From DAIPXZ01 sp036782995 (lineage in GTDB: Bacteria; Bacillota; Clostridia; Saccharofermentanales; Saccharofermentanaceae), in the NCBI GenBank assembly GCA_036782995.1, contig DAIPXZ010000003.1, positions 62,001-126,000 of the forward strand: a DNA stretch of 64,000 nt, given 5' to 3'. The notes below the pieces were generated by a model, which saw nothing but the letters and a program-made list of their open reading frames with translations, did no database searches and was not told where the DNA came from. This document shows, one piece after another, positions 37,517 to 46,352 of this stretch. The position numbers and the translations under genes are program-made. Positions within the stretch are counted from its first letter, which is position 1, and each line of letters begins with the position of its first letter.

Positions 37517-38127
37517 TAGTAGCTCACCTCGATTCCGTTTTCTCCGAGCGACATGCCTAACTGCATGAGGTTAGTACCGGTATACGATGACACAACCCAT
37601 TTGTCGTTTTCTTCGATACAAGATACCGTCTCATCTGTATCAAATGACGCTGTCGCTATTTCTCCTGTGGCATTGATAATATAGGTGAACTCTGTCGTGA
37701 CTTTACAGTTCACGGTAGCCTGTTTGTTATACACGTGCACCTTTGAAATCGATACAACCTCACAATTTACGTCAGTAATCTGATAAGTATCTTCCGCAGA
37801 ATAATGTGTTTCTGCATCGAGCAGCCATGAAACTGCTGTAGTTTGGATATAGCTGTTCTCCGAGAATAATTCGGAATCCGATTCAGAACATCTTGCGTAT
37901 ATAGATTCGAAAATATCTTCGACGTTCGAGAAATCTTTCAAATCGACATCAGCCTCGTGCGGAATCCAATCTGCAGACGCAGTAATATAGGAGATGGCTA
38001 GTTCCTTCACAACTGGTTTTGCTTTATTGGTCATTGCATTATCCACTAGTAGATAAATGACAAGTGCGATAATGATAACGCAGGACACAATAACGCCGCG
38101 ATTCATTTTTTTTAGAAAATTTTTCAT
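37516..38127 (-). CDS. Hypothetical membrane-anchored extracytoplasmic protein of the ABC operon
   Basis: Not recognised. The start at 38127 is chosen because GGAGG lies 7-8 nt upstream, giving 203 aa. One N-terminal membrane segment (about residues 13-34) is followed by an extracytoplasmic domain of about 170 residues. The domain shows a pattern of alternating strands (YQITDVNCEVVSISKVHVYN). It is the first gene of the ABC operon and joined to the ATPase by TAATG. This suggests it is an accessory or sensing subunit of the exporter. Confidence 0.7.
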   Translation of the reverse strand: MKNFLKKMNRGVIVSCVIIIALVIYLLVDNAMTNKAKPVVKELAISYITASADWIPHEADVDLKDFSNVEDIFESIYARCSESDSELFSENSYIQTTAVSWLLDAETHYSAEDTYQITDVNCEVVSISKVHVYNKQATVNCKVTTEFTYIINATGEIATASFDTDETVSCIEENDKWVVSSYTGTNLMQLGMSLGENGIEVSY

Positions 38128-38251
38128 GTTAGCCTCCTTCATTAATCTTTGAGCATTGTAACATATCATGTAAAAATGTAAATGAAAGAACTGTCACAAT
38201 AGAAACAAATCAACTATAATGAAATCGCACGAAAAATAAGGAGGACCTCTC

Positions 38252-39427
38252 ATGTTTTCTTGGCTGGATGATTGGACACAGACACTCGGCATTCAGGGTG
38301 CATTAAATAGGGTGTTTATTTATTCAATACGCGCCTTAATTGTGATCTTGATTTGTCTCTTTATTTATTTCTTGTTCCGAGGGCTGATGAATCTTCTTTT
38401 TCTTCGTCCGAATCTCGTAAAGAAAAAGGTTATTTTTGCCGCGATGAAACGCCGCCGTATCTTTGCTCGCGTTGCACATCTATCGACTCCGTTTATTCTC
38501 CATTTGGCTAAGGATTATTTCGATAAGGCTGGCCCTTGGATTGAAAAGGTCGCCACATTATATACAATTATTGTCATTGCCTTTTTGTTTGATGCAATAC
38601 TCAATGTTATTGATGACGTATATCGCACGAAGCCCATCTCGAAAAAACGCCCGATTAAAGGCATTCTTCAGGTCGTCGAGATATTGGTCATCACAGTACT
38701 CGGTATTGTCGTCATTGCGACATGGATTGATCAGAGTCCACTCGTATTGCTTTCCGGTATCGGTGCTTTTGCGGCCGTGCTCACCATCATTTTCAAGGAC
38801 GCACTCCTGGGCTTTGTTGCCGGCGTGCAAATTACGACCGAAGACATGGTGCATATTGGAGACTGGATTGAGATTCCGAAGCATGATGTAGACGGGGTCG
38901 TACGTGACATCTCCCTAATTTCCGTGAAGGTTGATAATTTCGACAATACAATCACGAGCATTCCCGCCTATACGTTGGTGACTGAGAGCTTCAAAAACTG
39001 GCGTAAAATGGGCGAGACCGGGGCCCGTCGCATTAAAAGAGCCATCTACGTCGATGCACTCTCTGTACGCGAAGTAAGCAAGGATGAGATTAATTCATGG
39101 AAGAAGGACAAGTTCCTGACTGACGCATGGATTTGCGAAAACGCAGGCGGCAAAGATGCTACCATAACGAATATTCAGGCTTTTGCTTCCTATATTGAGT
39201 ATTATATGCAGAGTAGCGGGCATGTTGATTCAAATATGCTATTCATGGCCCACATCCTTGATGCTGCGCAAGAAGGTATTCCAGTCGAAATCTATTGTTT
39301 CACGAAGGAGACCGAGTGGAAGAGATATGAGCATGTCATCATGGAAATGATTTCCCATGCATATGCGAAGATGTCCGTGTTTGGTCTCGTGCCATACCAA
39401 CGAAAGAGTGACCGAGAGAGCGTGTAA
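38252..39427 (+). CDS. Mechanosensitive ion channel (YbdG-like MscS family)
   Basis: A 391-aa membrane channel thought to open under osmotic downshock. About five membrane segments span residues 20-175, ending in the pore helix (LSGIGAFAAVLTIIFKDALLGFVAGVQ). The conserved GDWIEIPKHDVDGVVRDI beta-domain block follows. The cytoplasmic C-terminal domain is of the longer YbdG type (EWKRYEHVIMEMISHAYA). It stands alone, followed by about 200 nt without genes and then the large RNA unit. Confidence 0.92.
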   Translation: MFSWLDDWTQTLGIQGALNRVFIYSIRALIVILICLFIYFLFRGLMNLLFLRPNLVKKKVIFAAMKRRRIFARVAHLSTPFILHLAKDYFDKAGPWIEKVATLYTIIVIAFLFDAILNVIDDVYRTKPISKKRPIKGILQVVEILVITVLGIVVIATWIDQSPLVLLSGIGAFAAVLTIIFKDALLGFVAGVQITTEDMVHIGDWIEIPKHDVDGVVRDISLISVKVDNFDNTITSIPAYTLVTESFKNWRKMGETGARRIKRAIYVDALSVREVSKDEINSWKKDKFLTDAWICENAGGKDATITNIQAFASYIEYYMQSSGHVDSNMLFMAHILDAAQEGIPVEIYCFTKETEWKRYEHVIMEMISHAYAKMSVFGLVPYQRKSDRESV

Positions 39428-39633
39428 GAAACCGCGAAACGATAATATAATATCCATATAATCAATGAAATGGCCATAAATGATATATCAGGGATTACTG
39501 TGCTCTTTATTTGCCGGGTGGGAAGGGCTGTGTTTTGTCGATTCGATTTCATCTCGTTGTAACCTGCGCGTAACGTTTTGTGCATACGTCACAAAAATCA
39601 AGAAAATTTTTTCGCGTTTTTGTGAAATAAGTG
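39428..39633. other. Intergenic region upstream of the large RNA
   Basis: About 206 nt with no gene, no strong hairpin and no recognisable terminator for the channel gene. It is followed directly by the promoter of the RNA at 39634. Short reading frames on both strands here lack ribosome binding sites. Confidence 0.55.
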
Positions 39634-39661
39634 TTGACATGAGGCTGATAGGTGTTATACT
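39634..39661 (+). promoter_or_regulatory. Promoter of the large noncoding RNA
   Basis: TTGACA (39634-39639) and TATACT (39656-39661) with a 16-nt spacer, near consensus at both boxes. The likely transcription start is 39667-39669, immediately before the first hairpin. Confidence 0.75.
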
Positions 39662-39667
39662 TAAATT

Positions 39668-40347
39668 AGCTCCAGGGAATACCAAAGAGAACGAAATTCC
39701 TTGAAGGAGTGCCGCCACTTGATAGAGACATATAGCAATACACAAGACGGAAGGATCGTAAAGCGGTCTGGAAACGAGGCGTGAAAGAGGAATCTGGTGA
39801 TCGAGAGAGGTCAAGATCTTCCGTAGCGATGGAAATAGAGTAGAAGCTGAAGTCATATGAAGTGGAAAGCGAATAGCGATTGACGGGACGCGATGGCGGA
39901 CACAAGTCGCAAGTCAGGTAACTGAATCAAGATTCAAAGATGAGCGAGAATCGATTAGGATCGCCACTTTAACATCTATGAGTCGGAAGAGATGGAAGGA
40001 AAACGCATCAGAACTGAGTATCTTACAACAACCGAATCGCCACGAAGGAGAGCTGATTAAAGCCGACCGATGAAGACGTTAGGAAAGGTAAAAGAAAAGA
40101 TGATGTAATGAGAACGAAGCTCATCTCGGAATCAGTAAGATGGAACAGCAGGACATAAGGTTCTTTCGCTAAGTAAATCTTCGAAGATACGGTTCAGAAG
40201 CAGGGCTACAGAGATTCGCAGATAAGGAAAGGGCAGCCGGATAGATTTATCGGATTTTCAGACAGGTTCGCTGGAGCTATCTTTATGCTCCGCAAGAGCA
40301 ACACAAATTTGACCACCCGCATATACCATTGCGGGTGGTCGTTTTTT
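39668..40347 (+). ncRNA. Large structured noncoding RNA, ROOL-like candidate
   Basis: About 680 nt between a strong promoter and a strong intrinsic terminator, with no plausible coding frame. The RNA is strongly purine-rich, with recurring GAA and GGAA runs. Complementary segments read by eye: 39670-39680 (CTCCAGGGAAT) with 39696-39709; 39712-39717 (CCGCCA) with 39894-39899 (TGGCGG); 39748-39757 with 39815-39823. Further pairings: AATCAG/CTGATT near 40053 and 40131; and GGAGC/GCTCC near 40272-40291. Length, isolated unit and ornate folding match the ROOL class, or GOLLD/OLE. OLE is less likely because no OapA-like gene is adjacent. The class name is inferred; the promoter, terminator and lack of coding potential are seen directly. 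Confidence 0.7.
40311..40347 (+). terminator. Terminator of the large noncoding RNA
   Basis: GACCACCCGC (40311-40320) pairs perfectly with GCGGGTGGTC (40331-40340), then G and six T residues. Confidence 0.9.
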
Positions 40348-40435
40348 GTATGTTATCCGAGGAAGTATATCGTGAGGGCATATTGCCAAATTTATATCTC
40401 TTGCATGTTCGGTATGTGCAATAATTGGTTTTGCA

Positions 40436-40969
40436 TCAATTCTTCTTCTCGTATTCTCCGATGAACGGCAGATTGCGCCCCTTCTCCTCGATATCCATGC
40501 CATATCCGATGAGCCAGTTTTTATCAATCTCGAAGCCATAATACTTGATAGGTACGTTGATTAGCTGACGGTCAGGGTTATAGAGCAATGTGCATACGTC
40601 AATGGACAGGGGCTTGCGGACCTCGAGGCTCTGGAGGAGGTAGGCAGTTGTGAGGCCGGTTCGGATGACGTCTTCGATGACGAGGACGTGCTTTCCGCGG
40701 ATATCTACATCAAGGTCTTTGGTGATACGGACGATGCCAGTCTGCGATGTAGTATCGGGAATGGAGCCGATTGCCATCATGTCAATCTCGATGGGGGCAT
40801 CGATAGCACGTGAGAGATCGGCAAAAAAGTAAAGTGAGCCTTTAAGTACGCCGACGAGGACGAGTGGTTCTCCTTCGTAATCCTTTGTGATTTGTGCGCC
40901 GAGCTCGGTGATGCGTTTCTTTAGGTCATCCTCGGAAAAAATCTTGCGACGACAGGTAATGTTTGTCAT
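40436..40969 (-). CDS. hpt: Hypoxanthine phosphoribosyltransferase
   Basis: Salvages hypoxanthine and guanine to IMP and GMP with PRPP. The 177-aa protein carries the loop I block VLVGVLKGSLYFFADL and the PRPP motif VLVIEDVIRTGLTT. The normal motif reads EDxxDTG; here R replaces D in VIRTG, a change also found in close relatives of bacterial Hpt. It is the second gene of a minus-strand unit behind the kinase-like gene (72-nt gap). It converges with the large RNA. Confidence 0.94.
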   Translation of the reverse strand: MTNITCRRKIFSEDDLKKRITELGAQITKDYEGEPLVLVGVLKGSLYFFADLSRAIDAPIEIDMMAIGSIPDTTSQTGIVRITKDLDVDIRGKHVLVIEDVIRTGLTTAYLLQSLEVRKPLSIDVCTLLYNPDRQLINVPIKYYGFEIDKNWLIGYGMDIEEKGRNLPFIGEYEKKN

Positions 40970-41041
40970 AATCGGCTACCTCTTTGTCATTAATTTGGTC
41001 ATCCGTCGAGCATACAATTTATGCTCTTTGCATAAAAGCTG

Positions 41042-41965
41042 TTAGTGCTTGAATCGTTCCACTAGAGAGTAAAAATCGTTTTTATACACTATCTTTACGT
41101 TTACGCCGGGGTAGAGCTCGCGGACCTTGCGAAGCTTTTTATTTTTCTCCGTGACATATTTCTGATTCATAGTCGTAAGCTCGAGATAGGTATCGAACTT
41201 CGTGAGGTAGAAGTCCGGAGAAAATGCGAGAGTAACCTGGCCATTTTCATCCCATTCGACGGGAAATGTCTTTGGCTCGTATTTCCAATCAATATGGTAC
41301 ATGTCGAGAATGTGGGCGAATTCCGCCTCGGCAGGGTTCTTGAAAACGGGGAGCTGTGTCTGGTGATCCTTTGCCCCCTCGGTCTCAGTCTCGTTTCGAA
41401 GCTTAATTCGGATGTTGTGTTCGTTATAGGTTGCTATAATGGCAGCGACGCATTCGTCGACGGATAAGTAGGCGGTATTGAGTGTTAAGTGATATAACAT
41501 AGGGTCGTATGAGTCTTGTAGGAAGACTTGTGAAACAAATCGTTTGTGATGACGATCGGTCGTCGTAAGGAGATTTGTTGCTTCTTCGACAGACATGCGA
41601 TATTGGTGGCGTATGCGAGATAGTCGAACCTCTTCCGGGGCGGTGATGCGGACGTTAATGGCATCTGTGTGGTCGGAGAAGATTAGTTGAGAACCGAACC
41701 CTAATAAAATCGCAGATTGTTGTTCAGCGAGCTTCATCAATTCCGCTTCGAGAAAATCGCGATAGGTATGGCCGTCTTTGTATTCGGAGAGATAGTACTT
41801 CGCACTTTCGGCAAGTCGATATTTTTCGGCGGGCGATGCTTCGTTGAAAAATCGCTCGATTAAGGATTCACGCGTGATGCATTCCCAGCCAAGTTTACTC
41901 GATAAAGAAAGAGCGACTTCGTCTCCTAAGCTTCCTATTTGTCTGGAAATCGTTATGATGGACAC
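41042..41965 (-). CDS. Cytidylate-kinase-like protein fused to a PD-(D/E)xK-like domain
   Basis: A 307-aa protein with two parts. The N-terminal half (to about residue 190) has a cytidylate-kinase-like P-loop fold of the AAA_26 type (MSIITISRQIGS, weak P loop GSLGDE). The C-terminal half (from about 210) has the order of a restriction-endonuclease-like fold: FAHILDMYHIDWKYEPK, then SPDFYLTKFDTYLELT and a later lysine. The usual E-x-K reads ELT, so the nuclease activity may be lost. Function is unknown. It precedes hpt on the same strand, suggesting a nucleotide-related role. Confidence 0.72.
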   Translation of the reverse strand: MSIITISRQIGSLGDEVALSLSSKLGWECITRESLIERFFNEASPAEKYRLAESAKYYLSEYKDGHTYRDFLEAELMKLAEQQSAILLGFGSQLIFSDHTDAINVRITAPEEVRLSRIRHQYRMSVEEATNLLTTTDRHHKRFVSQVFLQDSYDPMLYHLTLNTAYLSVDECVAAIIATYNEHNIRIKLRNETETEGAKDHQTQLPVFKNPAEAEFAHILDMYHIDWKYEPKTFPVEWDENGQVTLAFSPDFYLTKFDTYLELTTMNQKYVTEKNKKLRKVRELYPGVNVKIVYKNDFYSLVERFKH

Positions 41966-42096
41966 GAGACTGCTGCCTCCTTCACGAAATGTGTTAAAAT
42001 AATTATATCATATGACAGCTTTTTCAATGGGCGATTTGCATCATTTTCCTTGCGCGATGCACGCTCGACTAATTAATTATCCGGAGGCTCGGTGCT

Positions 42097-43326
42097 TTGA
42101 TAAAACGTTTGAATATTCAAAAAGTACTCTTGATTCTTGCAATAATTGCGGGTTTGATTTTGCCGACTGCATGTCAGACGAAGGGGATGAAAAAAAACGA
42201 TAACGAGTCTGGTTCGGCTGTGACCGTGTCGTCGACTAATTCTACGACTTCAACGGATTCTACGGAAGCGACGAGCGAGACGACGCATTTTTATTCATCG
42301 GATAAAATAGCATTGGCATCTACGCCCGAAGAATATTGGGATATGATTCGTTTTCATGGGGTCGCCTTGGTTTATCGAGACGGCGAGATTCAGTATACCT
42401 TGGAAAAAGGATTTGCCGACCGTGAGACACAGACGCCCACTACTATCAATACGGTCTATGAATATGGCTCGATCACAAAACAGGTGACTGCCGTCGCAAT
42501 TATGCAATTGGTCGAAGAGGGAAAACTATCAACCGAAGATACATTAGATCAATATATCCCGGAATACACCTACGCTTCGGAAATTACGATTCATCAATTA
42601 CTCAATATGACTTCGGGCGTAATCGATTATGTGCTTGAAGGGCCGCTTGGCATCAACCTGATGAATACGAGTTCCATTAATACGTCGACACTCGTATCGG
42701 ATGTAAAGGCAATCGCGACCACGCCCATCACACATGAGGATTTACTGGCCATGGTGAATCCATTTCCTTTGCATTTTACGCCTGGTACGGAGTATCACTA
42801 TTCGAATACGAATTATTACTTTTTAGGTATGATTATTGAGCGGCTTTCGGGCATGACCTTCAGTGAATATGTAGAAAAGAATATTTTCGAGCCGCTTAAT
42901 ATTGATAATCTATATTTTGACAATTCGGAACTCACTTCATACGGAGGTATTCAGCTCGGTGAAATATTTATTTCCCTTCCCTCACAAGATGAAACAATCA
43001 GTTATTCAGTCGGGGGTATGTGTGGGAGTGCGGAGGCTCTTTTGGCATGGGAAAAATGTGTGATTTCACGATGCTTGCTCACCGAGGCGAGCTGGAACGA
43101 GATTTATGACGGCGGTGTATTCAATTACGGCTACGGCTGGCAAATACATGATGATTATGTGATGCATTCAGGCTCGACGCTTGGTTATAACACCACAGTA
43201 ATTGTTAATGCCGAGGCAGACGAAGTTGTTATCGTTTTATCGAATACACAGAGCCTTGGATTCACAGATGAACGGCCGTCATCCGAGATGGTCGGTGAGC
43301 GGTTGTATGCATTCTTGAATGAGTGA
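42097..43326 (+). CDS. Beta-lactamase-fold serine hydrolase lipoprotein
   Basis: A 409-aa extracellular lipoprotein. The start is a TTG (42097) with GGAGG about 9 nt upstream; no ATG fits. The lipobox LPTAC ends at C26, followed by a serine/threonine-rich linker (residues 38-65). The class C beta-lactamase/DD-peptidase domain has S125 and K128 in SITK, the YSN motif (YHYSNTN) and HSG near the end. Members are esterases or peptidases rather than antibiotic resistance enzymes. Its 3' end overlaps the convergent GH32 gene by 48 nt. Confidence 0.88.
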   Translation: MIKRLNIQKVLLILAIIAGLILPTACQTKGMKKNDNESGSAVTVSSTNSTTSTDSTEATSETTHFYSSDKIALASTPEEYWDMIRFHGVALVYRDGEIQYTLEKGFADRETQTPTTINTVYEYGSITKQVTAVAIMQLVEEGKLSTEDTLDQYIPEYTYASEITIHQLLNMTSGVIDYVLEGPLGINLMNTSSINTSTLVSDVKAIATTPITHEDLLAMVNPFPLHFTPGTEYHYSNTNYYFLGMIIERLSGMTFSEYVEKNIFEPLNIDNLYFDNSELTSYGGIQLGEIFISLPSQDETISYSVGGMCGSAEALLAWEKCVISRCLLTEASWNEIYDGGVFNYGYGWQIHDDYVMHSGSTLGYNTTVIVNAEADEVVIVLSNTQSLGFTDERPSSEMVGERLYAFLNE

Positions 43327-44511
43327 TTTGTCATGAAATGTGATGACGTTATAGGAATAATTAGTTTGTCCGCCGTTAATGAATATTTCGGCCGAACACT
43401 CGTCGATTAATATGTCGATTCGGTCGACTTGGCCATCATAGAAGTTGACTGGTAATGTGACGAGTTCCCCGTATTTTTTATCTAATTCATCAGATGAGAT
43501 GCATGTGTCGCAATCTGATAAGGAACTGGTGTTTGCCCATATGGCTGGAATCCTTATTCGTAAACCATTACGTGATTCATCAATGCACGGATGGTGATGC
43601 AAGAGCAGATGCTCGGCCTCCTGAATCGGCGCAAGACGGACTTCGTGGCGGCTGATGGTTAATGAGCGGGGGAGCGAGAAAGCTCCAATATGAGTCGCAT
43701 AATCGGGCGCCTTCTGCTTCCAATCGAAGAACCAGCCGATGACGATGCGCCGACCGTCTGGCGCTTCAAAGGATTGTGGCGCGTAGAATTGCGGGCCAGC
43801 TTCAGGTGTCGAACGAAATCTCGGTTGAAATGTGTTTCCGTCAAAATCACCGACGATGAACATGGTTGAAAACATTGTATGATTCATCATGGAGAACATG
43901 AGGCAATAATCGTTTCCGAGCCTAAAGAAATCCGGACACTCGATCATCTCGCCGTATTCCGAGCCTTCGAAAAGAACGCCCATATACGTGAAGTGAATGA
44001 GATCATTCGACATATAAAGAAGGACTTTACCGATGCCTGATGAGCCGCTTCCGACAACCATGTAATAAATGCCGTTGATGAGCGTTACTTTCGGGTCGCG
44101 AAATTCTTTGCTACCGTCGGGTGGGAAAGAACGGATAATTGGATTCTGCTCATACTTTTGGAAATGAATACCGTCCGCACTTGTCGCGAGCGATTGCGTC
44201 TGTCCGAATTCTTTTGACACCGAGGTGTAGAAAAGGTAGAGCAAGTCGTCTTTGACGACGGCGCTTCCCGAGAAGCACCCACCGCCGTTTTCGTAAGGCA
44301 TATCGGGTGTCAATGCAATCGGTAGTTCTTTCCATGTCAGCAAGTCATCCGAGACGGCATGCCCCCAGTGCATTGGTCCCCATTTCGTGTCATAGGGATT
44401 ATGCTGAAAGAATGCGTGATATTGGCCACGAAAATACACCAAACCATTCGGGTCGTTCATCCAGCCCGATTGTGGTTCAAAATGGTATTTCATCCTTCTT
44501 TGCTCTGTCAT
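43279..44511 (-). CDS. GH32 family beta-fructosidase, short form
   Basis: Hydrolyses fructose-containing sugars such as sucrose 6-phosphate or fructans. The catalytic motif WMNDPNG is present with the nucleophile D20 (numbered from the ATG at 44511). The later blocks FRDPKV and ECPDFF, the acid-base glutamate, are intact. The 410-aa length is shorter than the usual 480-500 aa, mainly in the C-terminal beta-sandwich. The start is uncertain: a TTG at 44526 and an ATG at 44493 are alternatives, none with a good ribosome binding site. It lies directly behind paaK. No signal peptide is seen, so it acts inside the cell. Confidence 0.86.
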   Translation of the reverse strand: MTEQRRMKYHFEPQSGWMNDPNGLVYFRGQYHAFFQHNPYDTKWGPMHWGHAVSDDLLTWKELPIALTPDMPYENGGGCFSGSAVVKDDLLYLFYTSVSKEFGQTQSLATSADGIHFQKYEQNPIIRSFPPDGSKEFRDPKVTLINGIYYMVVGSGSSGIGKVLLYMSNDLIHFTYMGVLFEGSEYGEMIECPDFFRLGNDYCLMFSMMNHTMFSTMFIVGDFDGNTFQPRFRSTPEAGPQFYAPQSFEAPDGRRIVIGWFFDWKQKAPDYATHIGAFSLPRSLTISRHEVRLAPIQEAEHLLLHHHPCIDESRNGLRIRIPAIWANTSSLSDCDTCISSDELDKKYGELVTLPVNFYDGQVDRIDILIDECSAEIFINGGQTNYSYNVITFHDKSLIQECIQPLTDHLG

Positions 44512-44526
44512 CGTGTGTAATCTCAA

Positions 44527-45753
44527 TTAATAACGGTTATCAAAGATACGCGTCGATTTCTTCTCACTGCGTGGTAATTCACCCATAGCGACGGCACGCG
44601 GAACAATGGTGATGCCGATTTTCGCTTTGCAATGATCGCGCACGCTGTTTTCGATTTCCTTCTTCGTCTCTTCGGACACGGCGGTCTCAAAGAAGATGGT
44701 CATGATGTCTTTTCCGTTTAGGTGGTCAATCATGACTTGGTATTCGGAGCTTGTTCCTTCGACTTCTCGGAGCATTTCTTCGATTTGAGCAGGGAAGATA
44801 TTCACACCCTTGACTTTAATCATATCGTCGGTACGGCCAACAATTGTGTCAATTCGTGGATACTTGCGGCCGCACGGGCATTCTCCGTCTATGAAACGGG
44901 TCAAATCGTGGGTGCGATAACGGATAAGCGGTGCGCCCTGTTTGCGAAGCGTCGTGATGACAAGCTCGCCGAGTTCGCCTTTCTTGACTGGCTGTAACGT
45001 TGCAGGGTCGATGATTTCAAAATAGAGATAATCGTCCCAATAGTGCATGCCGCATTCGTAATCGCAAGAGATGGCGATACCCGGCCCGTAGATTTCGGTC
45101 AAACCGTAGATATCATAGAGCTGTACACCGAGCTCGTTTGCGATACGACGACGCATCTTTTCGCCCCAACGCTCGGAACCGATGACGCCTTTTTTAAGTT
45201 TAATCTTATCCTTGATGCCACGCTTTTCAATCTCCTCAGCCAGAAGCAGGGCATAAGACGATGTTGCGCAAAGTACGGTGCTCTCCATGTCCTCCATCAT
45301 GCGTAGCTGCTTGTCGGTGTTTCCCGGGCCCATCGGAATGCACATTGCACCAAGAAGCTCGGCGCCGGCCTGGAAGCCGATACCTGCTGTCCACAGACCA
45401 TAGCCAGGTGTGATATGAACACGGTCGAGATTCGTAACGCCTGCCGTTTCATAACAGCGGCTGAATATCACGGCCCAATCTTCGACATCCTGTCGTGTAT
45501 AAGGAATAATGACTGGCGTACCAGTCGTTCCTGAAGAAGAGTGGATACGGACGATTTGTTCTTCCGGAACAGACATGAGGCCGAGTGGATAGGCTTGTCG
45601 TAAATCGCCTTTATCGGTAAACGGGAGCTTCAGAAAATCCTCTGGTGTCTTGATGTCATTGATATCGATCCCCTCATATCGCTTGGCGTAAAAGCTACCC
45701 TTCATCGCTCTGGCGATGGCCTCTTTGACCTGCATAAATTTTTGCTCGTCCAT
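44527..45753 (-). CDS. paaK: Phenylacetate-CoA ligase-type arylacetate-CoA ligase
   Basis: An AMP-forming ligase of 408 aa that joins phenylacetate-like acids to coenzyme A. The AMP-binding motif HSSSGTTGTPVIIPYT is intact. Further blocks YDIYGLTEIYGPG and RYRTHDLTRFIDGECPCGR are typical, and the shorter length than acyl-CoA synthetases is the family norm. It overlaps iorB by one nucleotide (TAATG) and forms one transcript with iorA and iorB. Together with IOR it can make arylpyruvates from arylacetates or run in the catabolic direction. The T-box suggests the former. Confidence 0.93.
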   Translation of the reverse strand: MDEQKFMQVKEAIARAMKGSFYAKRYEGIDINDIKTPEDFLKLPFTDKGDLRQAYPLGLMSVPEEQIVRIHSSSGTTGTPVIIPYTRQDVEDWAVIFSRCYETAGVTNLDRVHITPGYGLWTAGIGFQAGAELLGAMCIPMGPGNTDKQLRMMEDMESTVLCATSSYALLLAEEIEKRGIKDKIKLKKGVIGSERWGEKMRRRIANELGVQLYDIYGLTEIYGPGIAISCDYECGMHYWDDYLYFEIIDPATLQPVKKGELGELVITTLRKQGAPLIRYRTHDLTRFIDGECPCGRKYPRIDTIVGRTDDMIKVKGVNIFPAQIEEMLREVEGTSSEYQVMIDHLNGKDIMTIFFETAVSEETKKEIENSVRDHCKAKIGITIVPRAVAMGELPRSEKKSTRIFDNRY

Positions 45754-46352
45754 TATTTTTCCTCCTTCAAACGGCTATCGGCGATGACTTTCATACCGGC
45801 CTTTATTGATTGCACATTCATTTCAAAGAATTGCGGCTTTACGTTCTTCTTTATGGTTTCTGCGAGCTCTTCGAAGGAAAAGGGCAAAGCCCCCGCTTCG
45901 AGTGCCGCACCAAGTAAAATCATGTTCACGACACGGGTGCTTCCGATTTGCTTGGCGATAGCTTCCGTGTCAATGGCGTAGGTTTTTGCATGCTTTGAGA
46001 GACAAGCAATCATCTCGTCAGCGTCAAAAGTATCACCCGACAGCGATGCCGTGACGGGGTCGATGTTTTTTCGGCTCGTTATTACGATGCCGTTTTCGGA
46101 AAGATAGGGCAAAACGCGAAGTGCCTCAGACGGTTCGAAGCCGATGATTAAATCGGCAGTCCCGAGTGGAATGAGCGGGGAGTGGATGACATCTCCCGTT
46201 CGTACGTGACTCACGACGCAACCGCCGCGCTGGGCCATACCGATTGTTTCTGCGGTACGGACATTGATTCCTTTTTGCATAGCGGTACGGGCAATCAGTT
46301 TCGAGGCGAGAACCGTTCCTTGACCTCCAACACCAGACAATAAACAATTCAT
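45753..46352 (-). CDS. iorB: Indolepyruvate:ferredoxin oxidoreductase, beta subunit
   Basis: The 199-aa gamma-type subunit of a 2-oxoacid oxidoreductase. The family start GVGGQGTVLASKLIA and the GGCVVSHVR block are intact. With IorA it interconverts indolepyruvate or arylpyruvate and arylacetyl-CoA, using ferredoxin. The start overlaps the iorA stop (TAATG), and the stop overlaps the paaK start. The length matches IorB of other anaerobes. Confidence 0.94.
   Translation of the reverse strand: MNCLLSGVGGQGTVLASKLIARTAMQKGINVRTAETIGMAQRGGCVVSHVRTGDVIHSPLIPLGTADLIIGFEPSEALRVLPYLSENGIVITSRKNIDPVTASLSGDTFDADEMIACLSKHAKTYAIDTEAIAKQIGSTRVVNMILLGAALEAGALPFSFEELAETIKKNVKPQFFEMNVQSIKAGMKVIADSRLKEEK

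Noticed and set aside
39480..39905. Several short frames on both strands inside the large RNA unit
   Set aside because: None has a ribosome binding site or a protein-like composition, and they overlap each other across a region with promoter, folding and terminator signals.
39668..40347. OLE RNA, RNase P or tmRNA as the identity of the large RNA
   Set aside because: No OapA-like gene is nearby for OLE. The conserved cores of RNase P RNA and tmRNA are not present, and the length is too great for both.
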